The notes beneath the pieces are model-generated. The model was not told the origin of the DNA. It saw only the letters and a program-made list of their open reading frames with translations, and did not search any database. Of a stretch of 64,000 nucleotides of DNA, positions 9,500 through 18,665 are shown one piece after another (within the stretch, counting starts at the first letter, position 1; each line of letters starts with the position of its first letter). Origin of the DNA: Jeotgalibacillus alimentarius. Its GTDB lineage: Bacteria > Bacillota > Bacilli > Bacillales > Jeotgalibacillaceae. The position numbers and the translations under genes were made by a program. The stretch is taken from positions 1-64,000 of the forward strand of contig NZ_JXRQ01000018.1 in assembly GCF_000829445.1 (NCBI RefSeq). Direction: 5' to 3'.

Positions 9500-9791
9500 A
9501 GGACTTTTTATACTCATATTCAGGCCCATCAAGCTTTGCATTATAAGATACATGAAGATCATGACCGTCAAAATACCATAAGTCGCTTTCTTCAACAAAA
9601 AAATGTATACCGTCTTTTTCAGCTTCGGCAGCAGGTTCGCCAGGTTCATCTTTGGATACGCCCAGTGAGAACCCTTCCTGTACAGCGCTGGATCCGCCGT
9701 ATTTTGCGAAGAACCTGACATGTGCACCTTCTTCAATCAGCATTTCATTTTTAAACCATTCAAGTGCATCATCTGTTACGATTATATTCAT
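9498..9791 (-). CDS. HesB/YneR-like protein lacking cluster cysteines
   Basis: A 97-residue protein with the HesB/IscA-like fold pattern (TDDALEWFKNEM at the start, GGSSAVQEGFSLGV in the middle). It contains no cysteine at all, so it cannot be a classical iron-sulfur carrier, as is usual for the YneR/YfhF branch. The ATG follows AAGGAG. Gene order agrees with B. subtilis yneR next to plsY. The biochemical role is unknown. Confidence 0.8.
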   Translation of the reverse strand: MNIIVTDDALEWFKNEMLIEEGAHVRFFAKYGGSSAVQEGFSLGVSKDEPGEPAAEAEKDGIHFFVEESDLWYFDGHDLHVSYNAKLDGPEYEYKKS

Positions 9792-9890
9792 CAGAAAATT
9801 CTCCTTTCGATGCTGTTAACACTCAACAGCTGTTAGGTTAGTCCCTATTATAGATCAGAAAATTTACTGTGACAAAGAAAGGGTGTTATC

Positions 9891-10139
9891 GTGGAAAAAA
9901 AACTTTTTACGTGGATTGGATTGTTTATCTTTGGAGGGCTCTTATTACAGGTTTTTATTCAGCTTGAAACCAAATATTATATGGAGGCCCTAATTTCCAT
10001 TGCTGCAGGTGCTATTATTTACACCGGACTTATCATATTAAGTCGAAAGAATCGCAATGCCTGGTTATTGAGTACAGGGGTACTTGCCGGAGCAGCAATC
10101 GTCATGATTTTCTTATCTCCTCATTTATTTGCGCATTAA
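9891..10139 (+). CDS. Small three-helix membrane protein
   Basis: The 82 residues form three hydrophobic helices (about 5-25, 32-51 and 58-77) separated by short charged turns. Translation probably starts at GTG 9891, behind AAAGGGTG. It lies between the HesB-like gene and plsY and ends at a strong terminator. I do not recognise the family; an integral membrane location is all that can be supported. Confidence 0.6.
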   Translation: MEKKLFTWIGLFIFGGLLLQVFIQLETKYYMEALISIAAGAIIYTGLIILSRKNRNAWLLSTGVLAGAAIVMIFLSPHLFAH

Positions 10140-10140
10140 T

Positions 10141-10170
10141 AAAACCGCGACAGGATTGTCGCGGTTTTTA
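10141..10170. terminator. Bidirectional terminator between membrane protein and plsY
   Basis: The stem AAAACCGCGACA / TGTCGCGGTTTT with flanking A and T runs separates two convergent genes. Confidence 0.9.
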
Positions 10171-10755
10171 TTACATCCACTTTATTTTAGGTTCAGTTTT
10201 ATTTTTGATCCGTGCAATATTGTCTTTATGTCTTATAACAATAAAAATCGACATAACGCCAACAATGAGGGTTAAAAATAGGTCATTAGTAAAGATCAGA
10301 CAATAAATAATTCCAAATAATGCAGCTGACATGGATGAAAGTGAAACGTATTTTGAAAGCTTCAGGACGACTAAAAATACGAGTACTACCAGTACAAACA
10401 AAATTGGGGCATATCCAAGGACCACACCTGAAGAAGTAGCTACAGCTTTACCGCCTTTAAAACCGGCGAATATGGGAAAGATATGACCAATGACTGCAGC
10501 AACCCCGGCAATCAGCATCAAATCCGGCATGTCTGCTAATAGAGGAATAAGAGTGGCTGCTGTTCCTTTTAAAATGTCAATCACTGTGACCACAATACCG
10601 GCTTTTTTACCTAATGTTCTGAAAGTATTGGTTGCACCAAGGTTTCCACTGCCGTAGTTTCTGATATCTTTTTTATAAAACATTTTCCCAATCCACAGAC
10701 CGGACGGAATAGAACCGAGTATGTAAGCAGCAATAAGTATAAGACCAATTTCCAT
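10171..10755 (-). CDS. plsY: Glycerol-3-phosphate acyltransferase PlsY
   Basis: This integral membrane enzyme transfers the acyl group from acyl-phosphate to glycerol-3-phosphate, the first step of phospholipid synthesis. Its 194 residues show the PlsY motifs: [11 protein letters not shown] near the N-terminus, [19 protein letters not shown], and [13 protein letters not shown] in the cytoplasmic loop, in a multi-helix protein. The ATG follows AAGGAG. The position next to the CoA-binding protein and parE in B. subtilis is kept here, but the osmoprotectant transporter has come between. Confidence 0.95.
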   Translation of the reverse strand: MEIGLILIAAYILGSIPSGLWIGKMFYKKDIRNYGSGNLGATNTFRTLGKKAGIVVTVIDILKGTAATLIPLLADMPDLMLIAGVAAVIGHIFPIFAGFKGGKAVATSSGVVLGYAPILFVLVVLVFLVVLKLSKYVSLSSMSAALFGIIYCLIFTNDLFLTLIVGVMSIFIVIRHKDNIARIKNKTEPKIKWM

Positions 10756-10880
10756 AATAAATTCTCCTTATAATATGTATGAATACTATTATATTATCAT
10801 GAAAAGACATTGAGAAAATAAACTTTTCGTCATTCTCAGATTTTGACTGCAAATAATTCGACATATCCTGACGCAAATGT

Positions 10881-10905
10881 GTTTATGAAATTTGGACCAG
10901 GGAAT
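10881..10905 (+). promoter_or_regulatory. Candidate sigma-B promoter of the opuC-like operon
   Basis: GTTTAT, 13 nt, then GGGAAT matches the sigma-B pattern with the same spacer as the element before the BCCT gene. The predicted start would leave a leader of about 24 nt ahead of the ATPase gene. opuC of Listeria is known to be sigma-B dependent. Confidence 0.6.
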
Positions 10906-10935
10906 GTAATAATAGATATAGGAAGGGGTAGATCT

Positions 10936-11907
10936 ATGATAGTTTTTAAGAATGTATCTAAAACATTTCCGGACGGAACGGAAGCAATTAAAGACATGAA
11001 CTTACATATTAAAGAAGGTCAGCTCGTTGCACTTATCGGTCCAAGCGGATGCGGTAAGACAACAACGATGAAAATGATTAACAGACTGATCAGCATCACA
11101 TCAGGTACGATTGAGATAGATGGTAAAGATACGGCTGGTGTAAAGGAAGTTGAACTCAGAAGAAACATAGGTTATGTCATACAGCGCATCGGGTTGTTTC
11201 CGCATATGACAATTGAAGAAAACGTAGGGCTGATCCCAAAGCTGAAAGGTAAAAAGAAAGCTGAATATCAGGACAGAGTCAATGAGCTGTTAAACCTTGT
11301 AGGGCTGGATCCGGATACTTATAAGAAGAGATATCCACTTGAGTTAAGCGGAGGCCAGCAGCAGCGTGTAGGAGTTGTCAGGGCACTTGCTGACGAACCG
11401 CCGATTATCCTGATGGATGAACCATTCAGTGCACTCGACCCGATCAGCCGTGAGCAGCTGCAGGATGAATTAAAACAGCTTCAGATGAAAATCAAAAAGA
11501 CCATTGTTTTTGTTACACATGATATGGATGAGGCGCTTAAAATCGCTGATGAAATTGTTTTATTAAAAGACGGTGTGATTCAGCAGATTGCTTCACCCGA
11601 ACAACTGCTGCGTGAACCTGCAAACGATTTTGTCAGATCATTCATCGGGGAAGAACGGATACAGACATACCTCAACGATCATTCCAGACAAAGTATCCAC
11701 GCTTACATTGATAAGGCTGCAAAACCTCACCATAATGAGTATACGATTGATGCTTCTACATCGATTAAAGAAACTGTCAGATATCTGATTGCCAATAAAA
11801 CAGATTCAGCTGTTGTTATTGAAAACGATAAAGTTACCGGTTCTGTTCATAAAGATCGATTGCTTGCTGTACTCGCCGGAATCGATGAAGAGGAGGCGCT
11901 GAAGTGA
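10936..11907 (+). CDS. opuCA: Osmoprotectant ABC transporter ATP-binding protein (OpuCA-like)
   Basis: This ATPase drives uptake of quaternary-amine osmoprotectants. Walker A (GPSGCGKTTT), signature (LSGGQQQRVG), Walker B (IILMDEPFSALD) and the switch His (VTHD) are all present. After the nucleotide-binding domain only one CBS-like segment remains (about residues 250-315), whereas OpuCA proteins of B. subtilis carry two and are near 380 residues; this one has 323. The ATG at 10936 follows GGAAGGGG. The next gene overlaps by 4 nt. Confidence 0.9.
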   Translation: MIVFKNVSKTFPDGTEAIKDMNLHIKEGQLVALIGPSGCGKTTTMKMINRLISITSGTIEIDGKDTAGVKEVELRRNIGYVIQRIGLFPHMTIEENVGLIPKLKGKKKAEYQDRVNELLNLVGLDPDTYKKRYPLELSGGQQQRVGVVRALADEPPIILMDEPFSALDPISREQLQDELKQLQMKIKKTIVFVTHDMDEALKIADEIVLLKDGVIQQIASPEQLLREPANDFVRSFIGEERIQTYLNDHSRQSIHAYIDKAAKPHHNEYTIDASTSIKETVRYLIANKTDSAVVIENDKVTGSVHKDRLLAVLAGIDEEEALK

Positions 11908-12551
11908 ATTTCTTTCAGACATTTATTGACACAGTGACTTCACGCCAGGATTTGATTGTAGAAGCAACGCTTGAGCATTTATATTTATCGTTTACCGCGA
12001 TTTTCATAGCAATTATTATTAGTCTTCCACTTGGAATATTTATTTCGAGAAAGCAGAAAGTTGCAGAATTCTATATTGGGGTAACAGCAGTATTTCAAAC
12101 CATACCTAGTCTGGCATTGTTTGGATTTTTAGTGCCAATTATGGGGATTGGATTTGAAACGGCTCTGATTGCACTGATTATTTACGCTTTATTACCGATC
12201 CTGCGGAATACTTATACAGGCATTACAGGAGTAGATCAGGCAATCATAGAAGCAGGCAAAGGAATGGGAATGACGGACCGTCAGATACTATTTAAAATAG
12301 AACTGCCATTGTCATTACCATTTCTGATGGCTGGTATCAGAACTGCAACGGTTCTTACTGTTGGTGTGGCTACACTCGCAACTTTCGTTGGTGCTGGCGG
12401 ACTTGGTGATGTAATTTGGAGAGGCCTTCAGTCATATAACAACAGCCTTGTACTGGCTGGTGCGATACCGGTAGCACTGCTGGCACTGCTTTTTGACTTT
12501 ATTTTAAAAATGTTAGAGAAAAAAACTACACCTAAAGGATTAAAATCATAA
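11904..12551 (+). CDS. opuCB: Osmoprotectant ABC transporter permease (OpuCB-like)
   Basis: A 215-residue inner-membrane permease of the OpuB/OpuC type with about six helices. The EAA-like coupling loop is visible (IIEAGKGMGMTDRQILFKIELPLSLPFLMAGI). A GTG start overlaps the ATPase stop (GTGA). In OpuC systems two permeases, OpuCB and OpuCD, form the channel; here no second permease follows, so this subunit may act as a homodimer. Confidence 0.88.
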   Translation: MNFFQTFIDTVTSRQDLIVEATLEHLYLSFTAIFIAIIISLPLGIFISRKQKVAEFYIGVTAVFQTIPSLALFGFLVPIMGIGFETALIALIIYALLPILRNTYTGITGVDQAIIEAGKGMGMTDRQILFKIELPLSLPFLMAGIRTATVLTVGVATLATFVGAGGLGDVIWRGLQSYNNSLVLAGAIPVALLALLFDFILKMLEKKTTPKGLKS

Positions 12552-12565
12552 TGAGGAGTGACAAA

Positions 12566-13480
12566 ATGAGACAGAAAAAAATAATCGCAGGAGCATCATT
12601 CATTGCCCTGTCAGGAATACTTGGTGCATGTGGAAGCGACAGTGGTTCAGGAGACAGCAGCGACCCGATTATCGTTGCCGGAAAACCCTGGACAGAACAA
12701 TATATACTTCCACACATTATGGAACTTTATATTGAGGGGAATTCTGATTATGAGGTTGAACTTGAAGAAGGGCTCGGGGAAGTATCAATTCTTACACCAT
12801 CATTAGAAAATGGTGACATCGATATGTACGTTGAATATACTGGTACCGGGCTTGAAGCGGTATTAAACGAAAAAGCTGAGCAGGGGGAAAGCAGTGACTC
12901 TGTTCTTGAACGGGTAAGAGAAGGATATGAAGAACGTTTTGATGTAACTTGGCTTGAGCCATTGGGGTTTGAAAACAGTTACACAATGGCATACAGAAAG
13001 AACGAGGGTATAGATGCATCGACATACAGTGAATTAGCTGAAATCAGCAGTGACCTGACTTTTGGAGCTCCCCACCCATTTTATGAAAGAGAAGCTGACG
13101 GTTACGATGCGCTCGTAGAAGCATACGGCTTTGAATTTGAATCTGCTGAAAGTTTTGATCCAAGTATCATGTATGATGCTGTCAGAACAGGTGAAATTGA
13201 TGTTATTCCGGCATTTACTACTGATGGCCGTATTGAACGATTTGATCTGGCCACTACAGAAGATGATAAAGGCTTCTTCCCTAAATATGATGCTGTACCG
13301 GTTGTACGACAGGAAATTCTTGATAATTACCCTGAACTTGAAGAGGTACTAAGTGGACTATATGGACAAATTTCTGCAGTAGAAATGCAGGAAATGAATG
13401 CAAAAGTGGACATTGATGGAGAAGATTACAGAACTGTAGCAGAAGAATTCCTAACAGAAAAAGGACTTATTGAAGAATAA
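12566..13480 (+). CDS. opuCC: Osmoprotectant-binding lipoprotein (OpuCC-like)
   Basis: A substrate-binding lipoprotein of the OpuAC family; the signal ends in LGAC, then a Gly/Ser linker leads to the binding domain. GKPWTEQYILPHIMELYI and DIDMYVEYTGTGLEAVL are typical of choline/betaine/carnitine-binding proteins. I use ATG 12566, which follows GAGGAGTGAC; an ATG at 12551 would contain that ribosome site. It is the last gene of the transporter operon. Substrate specificity is undetermined. Confidence 0.9.
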   Translation: MRQKKIIAGASFIALSGILGACGSDSGSGDSSDPIIVAGKPWTEQYILPHIMELYIEGNSDYEVELEEGLGEVSILTPSLENGDIDMYVEYTGTGLEAVLNEKAEQGESSDSVLERVREGYEERFDVTWLEPLGFENSYTMAYRKNEGIDASTYSELAEISSDLTFGAPHPFYEREADGYDALVEAYGFEFESAESFDPSIMYDAVRTGEIDVIPAFTTDGRIERFDLATTEDDKGFFPKYDAVPVVRQEILDNYPELEEVLSGLYGQISAVEMQEMNAKVDIDGEDYRTVAEEFLTEKGLIEE

Positions 13481-13492
13481 GGAGTGTTTATA

Positions 13493-13903
13493 ATGGAAAA
13501 TCCTGATCGCAATGAAATCAGATCGATTTTGCAGCAGTCAAAAAAGATTGCTGTCGTAGGTCTCAGTGATAATCCGGCAAGAACGTCATATAGCGTGTCA
13601 AAAGCAATGCAGGATGCTGGCTATGAAATTATCCCTGTAAATCCTATGATCAAAGAAGCATTAGGTGTTCAGGCTGTTCCAAGCCTTAAAGATTTGCCTG
13701 AGTCAGTGGATATTGTTAATGTATTCAGACGTTCAGAATTTCTAAAAGAGCTCGCCGATGATTATCTTGAGACAGATGCACCGGTATTCTGGACACAGCT
13801 TGATGTGATTGATGAGGAAGTTTATCAGAAGTTGACTGATAAAGGTAGAAAAGTGATTATGGACCGCTGTATTAAAGTAGAACATAGCATTACCCGTCCC
13901 TGA
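13493..13903 (+). CDS. CoA-binding protein (YneT-like)
   Basis: A 136-residue Rossmann-fold protein of the CoA-binding YccU/YneT family. VVGLSDNPARTSYSVSKAMQDAG forms the nucleotide loop and EIIPVNP the next strand; WTQLDV and CIKVEH are typical later segments. The ATG at 13493 follows AAGGAGTG; a GTG at 13484 overlaps that site. It lies 12 nt after the binding-protein gene and directly before parE, as yneT does in B. subtilis. Biochemical role unknown. Confidence 0.85.
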   Translation: MENPDRNEIRSILQQSKKIAVVGLSDNPARTSYSVSKAMQDAGYEIIPVNPMIKEALGVQAVPSLKDLPESVDIVNVFRRSEFLKELADDYLETDAPVFWTQLDVIDEEVYQKLTDKGRKVIMDRCIKVEHSITRP

Positions 13904-13910
13904 TGATGGA

Positions 13911-13938
13911 AAGCACTGCTTAGTTGCAGTGCTTTTTT
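13911..13938 (+). terminator. Terminator after the CoA-binding protein
   Basis: The stem AAGCACTGC / GCAGTGCTT is followed by a T run. Confidence 0.9.
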
Positions 13939-14107
13939 CTGTTTTTTAACAAATAAATTTAAAAATAATACGGGTTGACACAATGAATTTATCTGATTGC
14001 ATTTGAAAAGCCTGATAAAATAAGTATAGAATATGATGGGTACAGTATTTATATGATATAATAAAGAAAAACGAACACCTGTTTGTATAGTTGGAAGGGG
14101 AATTTTA

Positions 14108-16075
14108 GTGGCTAAAAAAGCAATGATGGAATATAACGATGATGCCATCCAGGTGTTAGAGGGCTTAGAAGCAGTCCGGAAAAGACCTGGTATGTACATT
14201 GGCTCTACTGATGCACGTGGTCTTCATCACCTTGTTTATGAAATTGTCGATAACTCTGTAGATGAAGCGCTTGGCGGATATGGCAGACGGATCGATGTGA
14301 AAATACATGAAGATGACAGTATTTCTGTGCGCGATTACGGACGGGGTATGCCTACAGGGATGCACAGATCCGGTAAGCCTACACCTGAAGTGATCTTTAC
14401 AGTCCTGCATGCCGGCGGTAAATTCGGTCAGGGAGGCTATAAGACGAGTGGAGGCCTGCACGGCGTTGGGGCATCTGTTGTCAATGCACTGTCACAGTGG
14501 CTTGATGTAACCATTTACCGTGATGGCTCTGTTTTCAAACAGCGCTTTGAAAATGGAGGCAAACCGGTAACAACGCTTGAAAAGGAAGGGTCAACAAGAG
14601 AAACAGGGACACTGATTCATTTCAAACCGGATCCTTCTATATTTAGCACAACTCATTTTAATTATGAGACATTGAGCGAAAGGCTGAGAGAAAGTGCTTT
14701 TTTATTAAAAGGCTTTGCGATTGAAATCGCAGATCTCCGTGATGATAAAAAAGAAGTGTTTCAATTTGACACAGGCATTGAAGCCTTTGTTTCGTACTTA
14801 AACGAAGAAAAAGATACTCTTCATCCGGTCGTATCATTTGAAGGGGAACAGTCTGATATAGAAGTCGAGTTTGCATTCCAATTTAATGACGGATTCTCTG
14901 AAACCATTCTTTCTTTTGTTAATAACGTCAGAACGAAAGATGGCGGCACGCATGAGGCAGGGGCAAAATCCGCTGTAACCCGTGTTTTTAATGAGTATGC
15001 AAGAAAAGTCAGTCTGTTAAAAGATAAAGATAAAAACCTTGAAGGCAGCGATATCCGGGAAGGTTTTGCAAGTATTGTTTCCATCAGGGTTCCTGAACAG
15101 ATCCTTCAGTTTGAAGGACAGACAAAAGGGAAACTTGGTACATCGGAAGCACGTTCTGCTGTTGATGCAGTCGTTACAGGAAAACTGCTCTATTTCTTAG
15201 AAGAGAACCCTGATATCAGCTCAATGCTGATAAAAAAAGCGATCAGAGCACAACAGGCAAGAGAAGCAGCAAGAAAAGCAAGGGAAGATGCCAGAAACGG
15301 AAAGAAGAGAAAAAAATCTGATACGATTCTGTCAGGAAAACTGACCCCTGCCCAATCAAAAAATGCTGCAAAAAATGAACTCTACCTTGTTGAGGGAGAT
15401 TCAGCAGGTGGTTCAGCCAAGCAGGGACGTGACCGTAAATTCCAGGCAGTTTTGCCGCTGAGGGGTAAAGTTGTTAACACTGAAAAAGCTAAACTTGCGG
15501 ATATCTTTAAAAATGAAGAGATCAATACAATCATTCACGCAATTGGTGCAGGAGTGGGACCAGACTTTAATCTTGATGATGTACAATATGACAAAATCGT
15601 GATTATGACTGATGCTGATACTGATGGAGCGCACATACAGGTACTTCTGCTGACTTTCTTTTACCGTTATATGAAGCCGCTTGTCGAGGCAGGCAGAGTG
15701 TATATTGCACTTCCTCCACTGTATAAAGTGAGTAAAGGCTCAGGGAAGAAGGAAGTCATTGAATACGCCTGGACTGATGATGAGCTGGGCAGTGTAACCA
15801 AAAAAGTGGGCAAAGGATATACGCTTCAGCGTTACAAAGGTTTGGGTGAGATGAATCCTTCACAACTCTGGGAAACAACAATGGACCCTGAAACCAGAAC
15901 ATTAATCAGAGTCCGGATTGATGACGGGGCACGAGCGGAACGAAGAGTAACTACACTGATGGGTGATAAGGTAGAGCCCAGAAGAAAATGGATTGAAACT
16001 CACGTACAGTTTGGCCTTGAAGAGAATGAAAATATTCTTGAAAATGAACAAATGATGACATCAGAGGAGGAATAA
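14108..16075 (+). CDS. parE: DNA topoisomerase IV subunit B
   Basis: ParE supplies the ATPase of topoisomerase IV, which decatenates daughter chromosomes. Of 655 residues, the GHKL ATP-binding part has EIVDNSVDEALGG (near 45) and a Gly-rich lid (GGKFGQGGYKTSGGLHGVG). The TOPRIM domain shows EGDSAGGSAKQGRD (near 428) and DADTDGAH (near 501). A GTG start follows GGAAGGGG. parC begins 3 nt after its stop. The Asn/ParE-type lid and pairing with ParC distinguish it from GyrB. Confidence 0.97.
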   Translation: MAKKAMMEYNDDAIQVLEGLEAVRKRPGMYIGSTDARGLHHLVYEIVDNSVDEALGGYGRRIDVKIHEDDSISVRDYGRGMPTGMHRSGKPTPEVIFTVLHAGGKFGQGGYKTSGGLHGVGASVVNALSQWLDVTIYRDGSVFKQRFENGGKPVTTLEKEGSTRETGTLIHFKPDPSIFSTTHFNYETLSERLRESAFLLKGFAIEIADLRDDKKEVFQFDTGIEAFVSYLNEEKDTLHPVVSFEGEQSDIEVEFAFQFNDGFSETILSFVNNVRTKDGGTHEAGAKSAVTRVFNEYARKVSLLKDKDKNLEGSDIREGFASIVSIRVPEQILQFEGQTKGKLGTSEARSAVDAVVTGKLLYFLEENPDISSMLIKKAIRAQQAREAARKAREDARNGKKRKKSDTILSGKLTPAQSKNAAKNELYLVEGDSAGGSAKQGRDRKFQAVLPLRGKVVNTEKAKLADIFKNEEINTIIHAIGAGVGPDFNLDDVQYDKIVIMTDADTDGAHIQVLLLTFFYRYMKPLVEAGRVYIALPPLYKVSKGSGKKEVIEYAWTDDELGSVTKKVGKGYTLQRYKGLGEMNPSQLWETTMDPETRTLIRVRIDDGARAERRVTTLMGDKVEPRRKWIETHVQFGLEENENILENEQMMTSEEE

Positions 16076-16078
16076 TTA

Positions 16079-18502
16079 ATGACAGCGACAGAACGCTTTC
16101 AGGATCTTCCTCTTGAAGAAGTGTTAGGGGACAGATTTGGCCGTTACAGTAAGTATATTATTCAGGAAAGAGCATTGCCTGATGCGCGGGACGGTCTAAA
16201 ACCCGTTCAGCGCAGAATTCTTTATGCGATGCATATGGAAGGTAATACACATTTAAAAGGTTTTAGAAAATCTGCAAAAACAGTCGGTAATGTGATTGGT
16301 AACTACCACCCTCATGGAGATTCCTCCGTTTATGAAGCCATGGTGAGAATGAGTCAGAGCTGGAAAGTAAGAAATCTTCTTGTTGAGATGCATGGTAATA
16401 ATGGAAGTATTGATGGTGACCCGGCTGCAGCAATGAGATATACAGAGGCGAGACTTTCAGCAATATCAACTGAACTGTTAAGAGACATTGAATCAGATAC
16501 AGTAGATCATATCCCAAACTTCGATGATACTTCTGAGGAGCCGGTTGTGCTTCCTGCAAGATATCCGAATCTGCTTGTAAACGGCTCTACTGGTATCTCA
16601 GCCGGTTATGCGACTGAAATCCCTCCACACCATCTGGGTGAAGTGATTGATGCTGCTGTGATGAGAATTGAAAAGCCTGAGTCGACAGTTGAAGAACTTA
16701 TGACAGTCATCAAAGGTCCGGATTTCCCTGGAGGAGGTATTATTCAGGGTGTTGATGGAATTAAAAACGCCTATGAGACTGGCAAGGGTAAAATTGTTAT
16801 TCGGGGAAAAGTAGATGTGGAAGACATCCGTGGTGCCAAGCAGCAGCTGGTGATTACAGAATTGCCTTATGAAGTAAATAAAGCTGTTCTTGTAAAGAAA
16901 ATGGATGAATACCGTGCTGATAAAAAGGTGGAAGGTATTGCTGAAGTAAGAGATGAAACAGATCGCACAGGTCTTAGAATTGTAGTTGAGTTAAAAAAAG
17001 AAGCAGATTCAAATGGTGTCCTTAATTTTCTTTATAAAAATACAGATCTTCAGGTTCACTATAATTTCAATATGGTCGCTATCCACAAGAAACGTCCAAT
17101 GTTAATGGGCCTTCGTGATCTCCTTGATGCATACATTGGACATCAGAAAGAAGTAGTTACGAGAAGAACGAAGTATGACTATGACAAAGCGATGAAGCGC
17201 AAGCATATTGTAGAGGGGCTAATTAAAGCACTTTCGATTCTTGATCAGGTGATCGATACGATCCGCGGTTCGAAAGATAAAAAAGATGCAAAAAATAATC
17301 TTGAACAGCAATATGCTTTTACTGAAGCGCAGGCAGAAGCGATCGTATCACTCCAGCTTTACCGTCTGACAAATACTGATGTGACTGCACTTCAAAAAGA
17401 ATCAGATGAACTTGATAAAATGATCAGTCAGCTTGATGCCATTCTTACCAGTGACTCGAAACTGATGTCAGTCATCAAAAAAGAGCTTAAGGGTATCAAA
17501 AAGCAGTACGAAGATAACAGACGCTCTGTGATTGAAGACAAGATTGAAGAACTGAAAATTAATATGGAAGTCCTGGTTGCGAGTGAAGACGTAGTAGTCT
17601 CAGTCACAAAAGACGGTTATATTAAGCGTACTTCACAACGATCCTACGCAGCGTCTAACGGGCAGGACCTTGCAATGAAAGAAACTGACAAGCTTCTGTC
17701 ACTGCTGAACATTAACACGACTGATTCGCTTCTTTTATTCACTAATAAAGGAAACTATATTCATTTTCCAGTGCATATGCTGCCTGAAATCAGGTGGAAA
17801 GATCTCGGTCAGCATTTCTCTTCAATTGTTTCTTCAGATAAGGATGAAGAAATTGTTCATGCTGAAGGCGTTAAAAGCTTTGAGCATGATTCACTGATTT
17901 TTATTACCAAAAAAGGTATGGTGAAAAAGTCAGAATTGAAACTGTACAATGCGCAAAGAACAGCGAGAGCACTTGTTGGTCTGAATGTGAAAAAAGACGA
18001 TGAACTCATCGCCGTACACAGAACTGATGGGAATCGTACTTTGATGCTTGCCACGCATTTTGGTTACGGACTGCGCTTTAAGGAAGAAGAAGTGAGCATG
18101 GTTGGTCAGCGTGCTGCAGGCGTAAAGGGTATCAAACTAAAAGATGGTGATTATGTAGTATCGGCTTTTATTGCAGAAGTCGATGATCACCTTCTTGCGG
18201 TAACCCAGCGCGGAGCAGTAAAAAAGATGTCAGCTAAAGAGTTTGAGCTGGGATCTAGAGCAAACAGAGGACTGATAATGCTGAGAGAGCTGAAAAAAAA
18301 TCCTCACCGACTTGTGCAGCTGTTTAAAATCGAGGCTGATGACGAATATATTCTTGAGACTGACAAGGAGATACGCACGTCTGTCACGCCAGTTAAGCTG
18401 CGTCCAAACGACAGATATTCAAATGGTTCATTTATTATTGATGAGGCAGAAAAGGGAACTGTGATAAAAGCATGGAAAACAGCCGCTGCCAAAGAGGTTT
18501 AG
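16079..18502 (+). CDS. parC: DNA topoisomerase IV subunit A
   Basis: ParC is the DNA-cleaving subunit of topoisomerase IV. The catalytic Tyr is in [12 protein letters not shown] (near 121). The quinolone-resistance region reads [10 protein letters not shown], with the Ser and Glu of sensitive enzymes, so no obvious resistance change is present. The C-terminal beta-pinwheel follows residue 500. Length (807) is normal. It is co-transcribed with parE. Confidence 0.97.
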   Translation: MTATERFQDLPLEEVLGDRFGRYSKYIIQERALPDARDGLKPVQRRILYAMHMEGNTHLKGFRKSAKTVGNVIGNYHPHGDSSVYEAMVRMSQSWKVRNLLVEMHGNNGSIDGDPAAAMRYTEARLSAISTELLRDIESDTVDHIPNFDDTSEEPVVLPARYPNLLVNGSTGISAGYATEIPPHHLGEVIDAAVMRIEKPESTVEELMTVIKGPDFPGGGIIQGVDGIKNAYETGKGKIVIRGKVDVEDIRGAKQQLVITELPYEVNKAVLVKKMDEYRADKKVEGIAEVRDETDRTGLRIVVELKKEADSNGVLNFLYKNTDLQVHYNFNMVAIHKKRPMLMGLRDLLDAYIGHQKEVVTRRTKYDYDKAMKRKHIVEGLIKALSILDQVIDTIRGSKDKKDAKNNLEQQYAFTEAQAEAIVSLQLYRLTNTDVTALQKESDELDKMISQLDAILTSDSKLMSVIKKELKGIKKQYEDNRRSVIEDKIEELKINMEVLVASEDVVVSVTKDGYIKRTSQRSYAASNGQDLAMKETDKLLSLLNINTTDSLLLFTNKGNYIHFPVHMLPEIRWKDLGQHFSSIVSSDKDEEIVHAEGVKSFEHDSLIFITKKGMVKKSELKLYNAQRTARALVGLNVKKDDELIAVHRTDGNRTLMLATHFGYGLRFKEEEVSMVGQRAAGVKGIKLKDGDYVVSAFIAEVDDHLLAVTQRGAVKKMSAKEFELGSRANRGLIMLRELKKNPHRLVQLFKIEADDEYILETDKEIRTSVTPVKLRPNDRYSNGSFIIDEAEKGTVIKAWKTAAAKEV

Positions 18503-18518
18503 TATACGGTTAATATTG

Positions 18519-18556
18519 GGAATGGAAGAGGGAACTGCCTTCTTCCATTCCATTTT
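18519..18556 (+). terminator. Terminator after parC
   Basis: The stem GGAATGGAAGA / TCTTCCATTCC is followed by a T-rich tract. Confidence 0.85.
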
Positions 18557-18665
18557 CATTTGTAATACTTTAGCTGTGTTAGAGGTAAAAGTTGTTTTCG
18601 CACAGCCTTAGCGGAATCAACAGCCTAATTTAATACAGGAACACTAAATTAAAGGGGGAATCCAT

